Source of the DNA: Bin76 sp963665765
GTDB lineage: Bacteria > Actinomycetota > Acidimicrobiia > Spongiisociales > ZC4RG35
Length of the DNA: 64,000 nucleotides
Assembly (NCBI GenBank): GCA_963665765.1
Contig: OY762464.1
Coordinates: 1,674,001-1,738,000, forward strand
Direction of reading: 5' to 3'
Part shown: positions 18,160 to 25,331 of the stretch, in pieces
Layout: each line of letters begins with the position of its first letter
Numbering within the stretch: the first letter of the stretch is position 1
Program-made: the position numbers and the translations under genes
The notes under the pieces: generated by a model
Database searches by the model: none
The model's input: the letters and a program-made list of their open reading frames with translations, nothing else
What the model was told of the DNA's origin: nothing

Positions 18160-19170
18160 ATGTCGAACAGCGCCGTTGATCCTCTGGTCAGGCTGGACAA
18201 TGTGGTGAAGCATTATCCGGTCAGAATGGAGGGTGTGACCGGTCGGCGGCGCCATTTGAGAGCGGTGGACGGAGTTAGTTTCTCCATCTCCGAAGGTGAG
18301 GCTCTGGGGTTGGTGGGAGAGTCGGGATGCGGGAAGTCCACGGTGGCCAAGCTGATGATGCGGCTTTTGACGCCCACCAGCGGCCAAGTGGTGTTCATGG
18401 GTCAGGACATCACCGGGCTGGCCAGGCGGGAGATGCGGCCTCTGCGTCGCCACATGCAGATCGTGTTTCAAGATCCTTTCGCCTCTCTCAACCCCGGCAT
18501 GAAGGCCGGAGATATCATCGCCGAGCCGCTGGTGGTCCACGAAGGCGGCCGTCCTGACGCCGGCCGGGTCAAGGAACTTCTGGAACTGGTGGGGTTGCAT
18601 CCCGGCGATTCCCATAAGTATCCCCACGAATTCTCCGGAGGGCAACGACAGCGGATCAGCATCGCCCGGGCCCTGGCGCTGCGACCCAAGCTCTTGGTGC
18701 TGGACGAACCGGTGTCGGCGCTGGATGTTTCCATCCAGGCGCAGATCATCAATCTTCTGATCGAACTGAAGCAGAACTTGGGGCTGGCCTACCTGTTTAT
18801 CGCCCATGATCTGTCGGTGGTGCGTCATGTGTGCGAGAAGGTGGCGGTGATGTACCTGGGGAAAATCGTGGAGTGGGGGGATCGAGGGGAGGTGTTCTCC
18901 CGTCCTTCCCATCCCTATACCCAGGCCTTGGTCTCGGCCGTGCCTGCTCCTGATCCATCCTCTGCCCAGGATCGAAGCCGCATCATTCTCACCGGAGATG
19001 TTCCCAGCCCCCTCGATCCCCCCTCGGCCTGCCGGTTCCGGACCCGTTGCTGGAAGGCGCAGGAGGTCTGCGCGGTGGAGACTCCCCTTTTGGAGCGGCG
19101 GCTGGCGGGGAGCGGGAGAACTGCCTGTCATTTCCCTGAGCATGGGAAGGTGGCCGGGACTCGGCCATGA
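18160..19170 (+). CDS. Oligopeptide-type ABC transporter ATP-binding protein (DppF/OppF)
   Basis: A 336-residue ATPase that powers a peptide/sugar-type ABC importer at the inner face of the membrane. It has Walker A GESGCGKST, signature SGGQRQRISIARAL, Walker B LLVLDEPVSALDVSIQ, switch histidine in LFIAHDLSVV, and the C-terminal oligopeptide-transporter motif with CRFRTRCWKAQEVC. The start at ATG 18160 is preferred to an ORF extension to 18010 that lacks a conserved sequence. The matching permeases, binding protein and DppD ATPase lie on the other strand at 23401-29113, so this transporter is dispersed. Confidence 0.92.
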   Translation: MSNSAVDPLVRLDNVVKHYPVRMEGVTGRRRHLRAVDGVSFSISEGEALGLVGESGCGKSTVAKLMMRLLTPTSGQVVFMGQDITGLARREMRPLRRHMQIVFQDPFASLNPGMKAGDIIAEPLVVHEGGRPDAGRVKELLELVGLHPGDSHKYPHEFSGGQRQRISIARALALRPKLLVLDEPVSALDVSIQAQIINLLIELKQNLGLAYLFIAHDLSVVRHVCEKVAVMYLGKIVEWGDRGEVFSRPSHPYTQALVSAVPAPDPSSAQDRSRIILTGDVPSPLDPPSACRFRTRCWKAQEVCAVETPLLERRLAGSGRTACHFPEHGKVAGTRP

Positions 19171-20096
19171 TCCGCTTGCGCACCGCCCACCTCGAGGTAA
19201 GGATCGATGAGAGCAAAGGGGCGGAGATTGTTTGGTTGGGTCGACCCGGAGGGCGGAACCGTCTGGCCTGGATCGACTCGGACTGGCCCTTGCGAGCTTC
19301 GGCCGGAGCGTCCTATTACTCCCCCGATCTGGATTGGCTGTCGGAGCACCGGGGAGGATGGCAGGAGATGTTTCCCAACGCCGGGGCGGGCTGCACCGTG
19401 GGGGCCGTCACCCACCCGGTTCACGGCGAGGTTTCCCGAGCCCCTTGGGAGGTGCTGGAGACCATGGGGGAAAACCGGGTGGTCCTGCGGTCCCGTACCC
19501 ACACCCCCCTGACGCTTATCCGAAAGATGACTCTGCACCCCCGCCATCCTCGACTCGATCTGGAGGAAGAGATTCGCAACCCCTCGGACCTGGATATACC
19601 GTACCTGTGGGGACATCATCCGACCTTCGCCGCGCCGCCGGGCACTCGTTTGATCATCGAGGATGCTCGTTTCAAAGTGCCGGGATTGGGGGTGCCGGAG
19701 GAGGACTTGTTGCCCGGCGGCTCATATCCATGGCCCGGGGCGCGGGGTCGCAACGGTGAGCCGGTCGATTTGGGAGTGATGCCTTCCCAGGTGGTGGAGC
19801 GTTTGGCGTATCTCACCCAGGTTCCCATGGCGACTTGTCATATCGAGCGCCCCGACACCGAGGACCGTTTGACCTTCCGGTGGTCGCCGGAGGCTTTTCC
19901 TTATGTGTGGTTATGGATCAACCGCCATGCTTCGCGCTTTCCCTGGTATGGCAGACTGAGCTCCATAGCAGTTGAGCCGGTGAACGCCTGGCCCGCCGAT
20001 GGGCTGGCGGCCGCTCTGGAGCGGGGACAGGCGCCCCGGTTGGGAGGCGGAGAGACCCGCCATGCGTGGTTGAGATTGTGGCTCAGTGATCGGTGA
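19167..20096 (+). CDS. Aldose 1-epimerase-like protein
   Basis: A 309-residue protein of the galactose mutarotase-like superfamily. Recognisable are PVHGEVSRAPWEV near residue 90 (a catalytic-histidine region of the family), the LYW-type LWGHHPTF segment and the C-terminal VWLWINR. It overlaps the ABC ATPase gene by four bases (ATGA). With the SMP-30 lactonase gene that follows, it suggests that the dispersed transporter imports a sugar or sugar acid. Substrate is unknown. Confidence 0.75.
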   Translation: MIRLRTAHLEVRIDESKGAEIVWLGRPGGRNRLAWIDSDWPLRASAGASYYSPDLDWLSEHRGGWQEMFPNAGAGCTVGAVTHPVHGEVSRAPWEVLETMGENRVVLRSRTHTPLTLIRKMTLHPRHPRLDLEEEIRNPSDLDIPYLWGHHPTFAAPPGTRLIIEDARFKVPGLGVPEEDLLPGGSYPWPGARGRNGEPVDLGVMPSQVVERLAYLTQVPMATCHIERPDTEDRLTFRWSPEAFPYVWLWINRHASRFPWYGRLSSIAVEPVNAWPADGLAAALERGQAPRLGGGETRHAWLRLWLSDR

Positions 20097-20114
20097 ATCC
20101 AAGGAGGATATGAG

Positions 20115-20939
20115 ATGACCGGCCGGGTAGAGGTGTACAGCGCGGGTCTCGATCATCCCGAATGCGTGGCGATCGACCCCGACGGTCGGGTTTGGGCCGG
20201 GGGAGAAGCGGGGCAGATATATGTGATAGATCCCCAGACCCGTCAACCGGAAGTGATCTGTCAGCTGAAGGCCATGGCTGCCGGTTTGGCCTTCGATCGC
20301 CATGGCTATTGCTACGTATGCAGTCAGGACAACACCATAGCCAGGGTCTGTTCGTCGGGTGAATGGGAGGTGTTCTGCGACTCGGTGGAAGGCCGTCCTT
20401 TACGCGGCCCCAACTTCCCGGCGTTCGGCCCCGACGGGAGTCTCTACGTGTCGGGTTCGGGGGACTATCCGGGGCCGACCGGTGAGATCTACCGGATCGA
20501 TTCCACCGGGGAGGCCAGGGTGTTCCACTCCGGTCCGTTCCACTATGCCAACGGACTGGCCATCGATAGCTCCGCCGAGTATTTGTACGTGGCGCAGACC
20601 GCCACCGACGACGTGGTGCGAATCCCCCTCGAAGGTTCCGCGGGGGCGCCCCGGCAGGTGTGCCCACCAGGCGCGCTCTTGCCCATGCCCGACGGTTTGG
20701 CCTTCGACGCCGAGCAGAATCTGTACGTGACCTCCTTCGGCGCCAGCGCCCTGGAGCGCATCCGGCCCGACGGGCAGATCGAGTTGGTGGCCCGGGACGA
20801 CCGCGGCCTGACCATGAACCGGGTTACCAATTGCGCCTTCGGAGGTCCGGGCCTGGAGCAGCTGTTCCTGGCCAATCTGGGCGGTTGGCATATCTCCGTG
20901 ATGACCCCCGACATCCCCGGTCAGCCCTTGTTCAGCTAG
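20115..20939 (+). CDS. SMP-30/gluconolactonase family protein
   Basis: A 274-residue six-bladed beta-propeller of the SMP-30/gluconolactonase/LRE family, which hydrolyses sugar lactones with a divalent metal. The N-terminal GLDHPECVAIDPDGRVWAGG has the metal-binding glutamate, and later blades show GPNFPAFGPDGSLYVSG, YANGLAIDSSAEYLYV and MPDGLAFDAEQNLYV, with the expected Asn and Asp ligands. A perfect AAGGAGG site is 11 bases upstream. Its TAG stop lies inside the left terminal repeat of the miniature element at 20936-21048, so the insertion may have altered its last residues. Confidence 0.85.
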   Translation: MTGRVEVYSAGLDHPECVAIDPDGRVWAGGEAGQIYVIDPQTRQPEVICQLKAMAAGLAFDRHGYCYVCSQDNTIARVCSSGEWEVFCDSVEGRPLRGPNFPAFGPDGSLYVSGSGDYPGPTGEIYRIDSTGEARVFHSGPFHYANGLAIDSSAEYLYVAQTATDDVVRIPLEGSAGAPRQVCPPGALLPMPDGLAFDAEQNLYVTSFGASALERIRPDGQIELVARDDRGLTMNRVTNCAFGGPGLEQLFLANLGGWHISVMTPDIPGQPLFS

Positions 20940-21048
20940 TGGTATGTCGGTCAAATAGTCGGGGTGGTGGCACCGGGCGAAAACCGCCCGCGAACAGGGG
21001 AACCTACGAACTCATACCCGCCAAATCGTTTAGCAGACATACCACTAG
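20936..21048. mobile_element. Probable MITE with CTAG target duplication
   Basis: CTAGTGGTATGTC at 20936-20948 is the exact reverse complement of GACATACCACTAG at 21036-21048. The pattern can be read as a 105-bp element with 9-bp perfect (13 of 16 with mismatches) terminal inverted repeats starting TGGTATGTC, flanked by a CTAG duplication. CTAG-type 4-bp duplications are known for IS5-family transposition. No coding capacity is present. An inner GGGCG/CGCCC hairpin lies near 20975-20992. Confidence 0.6.
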
Positions 21049-21163
21049 AGCCGGGAATTTCTTGCAGTAAACCCCAGTCCGCAGAGTCTTTGGTAGAGGC
21101 GCTAGGTGATGGAGTTCGAGTGGGGGTTTTGAGATAGCCCACCAATTCAGGGGCCAAAAAGTC

Positions 21164-21179
21164 TCACGCGTGATACACT
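21164..21179 (+). promoter_or_regulatory. Operator palindrome and -10 box of the first vapBC module
   Basis: TCACGCGTGA (21164-21173) is a perfect 10-bp palindrome that directly abuts TACACT (21174-21179), a -10 box ending 6 bases before the ATG at 21186. Antitoxin binding at the palindrome would block RNA polymerase, the usual autoregulation of such modules. The short gap implies a leaderless mRNA. Confidence 0.55.
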
Positions 21180-21185
21180 CCAAGT

Positions 21186-21422
21186 ATGGCGAAAATAACC
21201 ACCCGGGAACTGCGCAATAACGGAGGGGTGGTGCTTGACCGCGTGATCAGTGGCGAACGCCTCACTGTAACCCGGTCCGGACGTTCTGTTGCCGAACTTC
21301 GTCCACTGCCCCGTAGAGGGCCTGACCCGGCTACTCTGCTCGGTCGGTGGCGTCATTTGCCCCATCTTGATCCGGCAGATCTCAGAAATGATGCGGACCG
21401 GATTATCGATCCATCCTTGTGA
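21186..21422 (+). CDS. Antitoxin, Phd/YefM type
   Basis: A 78-residue antitoxin. The first 45 residues (MAKITTRELRNNGGVVLDRV, then GERLTVTRSGRSVAELRPL) show the Phd/YefM DNA-binding fold that represses its own promoter. The C-terminal part contains the toxin-neutralising region (LGRWRHLPHLDPADLRNDAD). It overlaps the PIN toxin gene by four bases (GTGA), typical of toxin-antitoxin pairs. There is no Shine-Dalgarno site; the -10 box is 6 bases before the ATG. Confidence 0.85.
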   Translation: MAKITTRELRNNGGVVLDRVISGERLTVTRSGRSVAELRPLPRRGPDPATLLGRWRHLPHLDPADLRNDADRIIDPSL

Positions 21423-21847
21423 CCTCCACCGGTAGTGAGGGGATCCTTGATACCAACACAGTGATTCTGCTCACCCGTCTGTCGGACCCGGCTTGGCTTC
21501 CCGATAAACCCACGATTACCGCCGTCACCCTGGCGGAACTCTCCGTCGGACCTCTTGTTGCATCCACCCTCACGGAACGGGCCGCCCGTCAAGCCCACCT
21601 CCAGCAAGCGGAATCCGACTTCGACGCCCTTCCATTTGACCAAGCTGCCGCAAGAGCTTTCGGTCGAGTGGCCTCAGATCTCAGGGCAGCGGGTCGAAAA
21701 ACCTCCGCCCGGGCTTATGACGCTCTCATCGCAGCCATCGCCATCGCCAACGGCCTGCCTCTATACACGACCAACCCGGACGACTACACCGGAATTGACG
21801 AACTCGATTTGATCCCCGTACCCCATCCGGATCAACTCGAGTCATGA
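21419..21847 (+). CDS. vapC: PIN-domain toxin (VapC type)
   Basis: A 142-residue PIN-domain ribonuclease, expected to cleave RNA (often tRNA) when freed from its antitoxin. The acidic site is visible as ILDTNTVIL (Asp), LAELSVG (Glu) and YDALIAAIAIANGLPLYTTNPDDY (Asp residues). The start is a GTG that overlaps the antitoxin stop. It is the first of three PIN toxins between the dispersed transporter blocks, each with a different type of antitoxin or arrangement. Confidence 0.88.
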   Translation: MTSTGSEGILDTNTVILLTRLSDPAWLPDKPTITAVTLAELSVGPLVASTLTERAARQAHLQQAESDFDALPFDQAAARAFGRVASDLRAAGRKTSARAYDALIAAIAIANGLPLYTTNPDDYTGIDELDLIPVPHPDQLES

Positions 21848-21920
21848 GGCCATTTTGACATCTGCTAGCGAGTTGGGTCTGGCCGCGGCCGGCCCGCAGG
21901 AGTGGGTGTTTCCTGCCGGT

Positions 21921-22298
21921 CTAACCTTCAATCGGGACACCCACCACCCGAGCGATCCGGTGGAGGTCACCGTCGGTGGAAAGCACCGTTGCCCCGTGTC
22001 GGTGGGCAATCGAGGTAATCATGCAATCGATCAGCCCGCGCGGTGTGACACCGTTGCGACGGCACATCCGGTAGATCCTTGACGCCGCATCGAACGGGAG
22101 CAGTCGGCAGTGACCGAGCAAACGGCGAAGATCTTGCTCGCGGGCGGGTGTCGCGGCACCCGTGGTGACCTCCATGACCACCGGCTCGGTCACCGCGATC
22201 TGCGCTCCCTCGGCGATCAAACCGCTCAGCCGGTTGTCAACCGCGCTGCCCGTGGCCCGATCGAACTCCACCCACGCGGACGTATCAACCAGGATCAC
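21921..22298 (-). CDS. vapC: PIN-domain toxin (VapC type)
   Basis: A 125-residue PIN-domain ribonuclease encoded leftward. The active-site residues are in MILVDTSAWVEF, EPVVMEV and the GLIDCMITSIAHRHGATVLSTDGDL block. The GTG start lies 45 bases after the stop of a 54-residue VapB antitoxin gene. It is convergent with the first VapC gene, 73 bases apart. It is distinct in sequence from the other two PIN toxins here, so the three modules were probably acquired separately. Confidence 0.88.
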   Translation of the reverse strand: MILVDTSAWVEFDRATGSAVDNRLSGLIAEGAQIAVTEPVVMEVTTGAATPAREQDLRRLLGHCRLLPFDAASRIYRMCRRNGVTPRGLIDCMITSIAHRHGATVLSTDGDLHRIARVVGVPIEG

Positions 22299-22343
22299 TC
22301 TGCTGCCGGCGGGGGAGTGTCGGTGGGGACGGCGCCAATGGCG

Positions 22344-22508
22344 TTAGCTCCGCGTCATGGCCAGCGCCTCGTCGCGACTCATCGGCTGACCCGCAAGGTA
22401 CCGCAAGGCCAAGTCAACTGCCGCCGTCTTGGTATGAATGGCGAACCGGTCCATGATCGCTTCGACGTAACTGCTCTCGATTTCGATGTTGGTTCGTACT
22501 CGACTCAT
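22344..22508 (-). CDS. vapB: VapB-type antitoxin, 54 aa
   Basis: A short antitoxin gene of 55 codons. The product begins MSRVRTNIEIESSYVEAIMD and continues with HTKTAAVDLALRYL, the ribbon-helix-helix-like pattern of VapB proteins that dock to VapC. It precedes the VapC gene on the same strand. The -10 box TATAGC ends 6 bases before the ATG, so the mRNA is probably leaderless. The inverted repeats just upstream are likely operators. Confidence 0.82.
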   Translation of the reverse strand: MSRVRTNIEIESSYVEAIMDRFAIHTKTAAVDLALRYLAGQPMSRDEALAMTRS

Positions 22509-22514
22509 ACACCG

Positions 22515-22546
22515 GCTATACATGTTGCGTGTATGAACAGTGTATA
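22515..22546 (-). promoter_or_regulatory. Promoter and operator repeats of the second vapBC module
   Basis: Upstream of the vapB start the plus strand reads TATACA (22517-22522), TGTATG (22530-22535) and TGTATA (22541-22546): an inverted pair plus a near copy of the half-site. On the coding strand TATAGC (22520-22515) forms the -10 box 6 bases before the ATG at 22508, so the inner half-site overlaps the promoter. Confidence 0.5.
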
Positions 22547-22636
22547 AACCGGAGATGCACCGAAGCGGGACGGCAGCTGAGGGACGCTTTCCCCAGGATG
22601 GTGCTTTGCTCTGCTCTCCGGGCTTCCTCGGCGCAA

Positions 22637-23401
22637 TCAGGGGGTGCGCAGTTGGGCGGTCAGGCCGCCGTCCACCACCAGGGTTTGCCCGGTGATAAAG
22701 CCCGCGTCGTCGCCGGCCAGAAATGCTGCCACCGCCGCGATGTCGGCGGGCTTTCCCCGCCGCCCCACCGCATGAAGGGCCGACACGGAGGCTGCGTATT
22801 CCTCGGCGTTGTCCATGTTGGCCAGCACCCGTTCCCAGGCGCCGGTGTCGATGAAGCCCGGAGCGATGGCGTTCACTCTGATTCCCCGAGGCCCCAACTC
22901 CAACGCCAGGGTTCTGGTTAGACCGATCAGGCCGGCCTTGGAGGCGGTGTACGCCCCATAATCAGGAAAGGTGTACCAGGCCATCACCGAGGCGATGTTG
23001 ATGATCGCCCCGCCGCCGCGTCCCATGATCCCGGCGGCGGCCTGTGCCGAGAACGCCACGCTGCGCAGATCAACGGCCAGGCATCTGTCCCAGGCCTCGA
23101 CACTCATCTCCGACAGAGGCTCGTGATAGTCCAGTCCGGCGTTGTTGACCAACACCTGTAGGGCACCCCAGCGGTCCTCCACTGCGGCGATTATTGCCGG
23201 GAAGGCGTTGGGCTCGCCGATGTCTGCTTCCAGGAAGAAGGCGTCTTCGCCCTCTTTTCGAATCCGGGCGACCACCTGTTCTCCTCCGGCCACATTGATG
23301 TCGATCACCGCCACCCGGTATCCGTCCCGGGCGAATCGGACCGCGCAGCCTCTTCCGATCCCGGATGCGCCGCCGGTGATCACCGCCACTTTTTGTTTCA
23401 T
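22637..23401 (-). CDS. SDR family oxidoreductase
   Basis: A 254-residue short-chain dehydrogenase/reductase with TGGASGIGRG at residue 9, a beta-2 acidic residue (VIDIN) that favours NAD, NNAGLDY, the catalytic YTASK, and the SDR C-terminus TLVVDGGLTAQL. It starts on the stop of the dppC-type gene (TAATG, one-base overlap), so it belongs to the leftward transporter operon. It probably oxidises an imported sugar or alcohol; substrate is unknown. Confidence 0.9.
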   Translation of the reverse strand: MKQKVAVITGGASGIGRGCAVRFARDGYRVAVIDINVAGGEQVVARIRKEGEDAFFLEADIGEPNAFPAIIAAVEDRWGALQVLVNNAGLDYHEPLSEMSVEAWDRCLAVDLRSVAFSAQAAAGIMGRGGGAIINIASVMAWYTFPDYGAYTASKAGLIGLTRTLALELGPRGIRVNAIAPGFIDTGAWERVLANMDNAEEYAASVSALHAVGRRGKPADIAAVAAFLAGDDAGFITGQTLVVDGGLTAQLRTP

Positions 23402-24285
23402 TATCTGATCGGTTCTCCTTTGGATCTGGGGTCTAAAACGTCTCTGAGCCCATCACCCAGCAGGTTGGTGGCGAACACGGTGATCGCCAGGGCAACGCCT
23501 GGAAAAAAGGCCATCCACCACGACAGCGCCACGAATTTCCGTCCGTCTTGGATCATGGTTCCCCACTCCGGGCTGGGTGGGGGGATGCCCAGGCCCAGGA
23601 AGCTCAACGCCGCGCCGGCCAGGATGGCGCCGGCCACGTGGATGGTCATCATCACCAGAATGGGGGGCATCACCCGGTAGATGATGTGGCGGAACATCAC
23701 CCGGGCGTCGCCGGCGCCTATGGCGATGGCGGTCTGCACGAACGGCGCCTCGTTGGCCTGGATAACCTGTCCCCGGGCCATCCGTATATAAAAGGGGATA
23801 CCGGACAATCCCAGGGCGAGGGCGATGCTCCACAGCCCCGGCCCCAGCACGGCCACCACCGTCAGGGCCAACAGTATGGGGGGAAAGGCCAGCGCGATGT
23901 CCACCAAGCGGGACATCATCAAGTCCGCCCACCTCCCGTAGTAACCGATGAGCATGCCCGCGGTGGTTCCGAGGATCGAAGAGATCAGCATGGGCACCAA
24001 TCCCATGATCAGGGAGGGCCGGGCGCCATGTATCACCCGGCTGAAAACGTCCCGTCCCAGTTGATCGGTGCCCATCCAGTATTCGGCGCCCGGAGGTTGA
24101 AGGGCATTGACCGGGTCGGTATCCACCGGGTCGAAGGGTGCCAGCCAACCGGCGAACAGGGCAGCTGTCAGAACGAACATGAACAGAATGCCTCCCACCA
24201 CCACCGAACGATGGGACGCAAGTCTTCGCCACAGGTGGACGGTCGTCTCGGGCAGCGGCGCGGAGGGGGAAGTTGCGTCGAGCAT
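23401..24285 (-). CDS. DppC-type ABC transporter permease
   Basis: A 294-residue permease of the OppC/DppC family. The cytoplasmic N-terminus leads to the first helix VVVGGILFMFVLTAALF. The family's GTDQLGRDVFSRVIHGARPSLIMG signature and the EAA loop with AIGAGDARVMFRHIIYRVMPPILVM are clear, as is the ending LGDGLRDVLDPR. The start at ATG 24285, 4 bases after the upstream permease stop, is preferred over an ORF extension to 24351 that runs inside that gene. Confidence 0.92.
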   Translation of the reverse strand: MLDATSPSAPLPETTVHLWRRLASHRSVVVGGILFMFVLTAALFAGWLAPFDPVDTDPVNALQPPGAEYWMGTDQLGRDVFSRVIHGARPSLIMGLVPMLISSILGTTAGMLIGYYGRWADLMMSRLVDIALAFPPILLALTVVAVLGPGLWSIALALGLSGIPFYIRMARGQVIQANEAPFVQTAIAIGAGDARVMFRHIIYRVMPPILVMMTIHVAGAILAGAALSFLGLGIPPPSPEWGTMIQDGRKFVALSWWMAFFPGVALAITVFATNLLGDGLRDVLDPRSKGEPIR

Positions 24286-24289
24286 ACGG

Positions 24290-25219
24290 TCAGGTCGCTC
24301 CCAGCTTGACTCTCGGGTCGAGGACCTTGTAGAGGATGTCCACCACCACATTTATCAATACGAAGATGGAGGCCAGGATAAGGATGGACCCCTGGAGCAC
24401 CGCCAGTTCGCGTTGGAGGATGCTGTCCACCACCAACTTTCCCACGCCTTGCCGTCCGAACAGCGTTTCTATCACCACCGAAGCTCCCAACAGGTTCCCT
24501 ATCTGTAGCCCGATCATCGTCACTACCGGCACCAAGGCGTTGCGCAGGCCATGGCGCCAGGTGACGCGGGAATCAGAGGCCCCTTTGGCGCGGGCGGTTG
24601 TGATGTAGTCCTGTTCCAACGACTCGATGAGGCTACCTCTCACCAGGCGAGCCAGTATGGCCGCTTCCGCCAGGCCCAGTGACAGGGCAGGAAGAACCAG
24701 TCCGTCGAAGCCTCCCGAACTGAGGACCGGGAACCACCCCCAGTTGACGGCCAACAGAATAATCAACATCAGCCCCAGCCAGAACTGAGGTATGGATAGC
24801 CCCAGAACTGCGGTTCCCATGGCTGCGGTGTCCACCAAGGTGTTGCGCCGCCGGGCAGCAAGCACTCCCAGGGGCACACCGATCAGCAGGGCAACCATCA
24901 TCCCCGCCGCCACCAGAATCAAGGTGGAGGGAATCTGGGCTGCGATCAAGTCGAGCACCGACCGACCGGACACCGACCGACCCAGGTCACCCTGCACCAG
25001 ACCGAGCAGGTAATTCCCCAACTGGACGAAGAGAGGTCGATTGAGTCCCAACGCCTCTCTCATCGTGTCCTGCTGTTCGGGGGAGAGCTTGGCCCCTCCG
25101 GTCATCATCGCCGACACGGCGTCCCCGGGCACCAGTTGCATGAGAAAGAAAATCAGAATGGCGGCCCCAACCAACACCGGGATGGTTAGGGCCAGCCGGC
25201 CGAAGATGTATTTCAGCAC
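24290..25219 (-). CDS. DppB-type ABC transporter permease
   Basis: A 309-residue permease beginning MLKYIFGRLALTIPVLVGAAILIFF, a typical OppB/DppB first helix. It has the usual QTQEALGLN-like loop, SIPQFWLGLMLIILL, and the EAA loop DYITTARAKGASDSRVTWRHGLRNALVPV. I place the start at GTG 25219; a TTG at 25264 would lie inside the intercistronic hairpin and adds a non-conserved tail. It is directly followed by the DppC-type gene. Confidence 0.9.
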   Translation of the reverse strand: MLKYIFGRLALTIPVLVGAAILIFFLMQLVPGDAVSAMMTGGAKLSPEQQDTMREALGLNRPLFVQLGNYLLGLVQGDLGRSVSGRSVLDLIAAQIPSTLILVAAGMMVALLIGVPLGVLAARRRNTLVDTAAMGTAVLGLSIPQFWLGLMLIILLAVNWGWFPVLSSGGFDGLVLPALSLGLAEAAILARLVRGSLIESLEQDYITTARAKGASDSRVTWRHGLRNALVPVVTMIGLQIGNLLGASVVIETLFGRQGVGKLVVDSILQRELAVLQGSILILASIFVLINVVVDILYKVLDPRVKLGAT

Positions 25220-25251
25220 TGCTTGATCATCCGCCCTGTATTTCGGACAGA

Positions 25252-25288
25252 CCGGGGGCGGCAAAGCCGGTGACCCTGCCGCCCCCGG
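25252..25288. terminator. Intercistronic hairpin between binding-protein and permease genes
   Basis: CCGGGGGCGGCA (25252-25263) and TGCCGCCCCCGG (25277-25288) form a perfect 12-bp stem with a 13-base loop, 43 bases after the binding-protein stop. There is no T-run on the coding strand. As in the other transporter operon of this window, the likely role is mRNA stabilisation or partial termination that favours binding-protein synthesis. Confidence 0.75.
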
Positions 25289-25331
25289 CGTCGTGGATGC
25301 CGACCCCGAGCCTGTCCGTTTTCGATTGTTA

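Noticed and set aside
21066..21132. tRNA-like stretch with GGTAGAGGCGC and GTTCGAGT
   Set aside because: The bases around the apparent T-loop do not pair, and no anticodon arm of proper size fits between the parts.
25220..25264. TTG 25264 as start of the DppB-type permease
   Set aside because: It lies inside the intercistronic hairpin and adds residues that do not look like the family's N-terminus.
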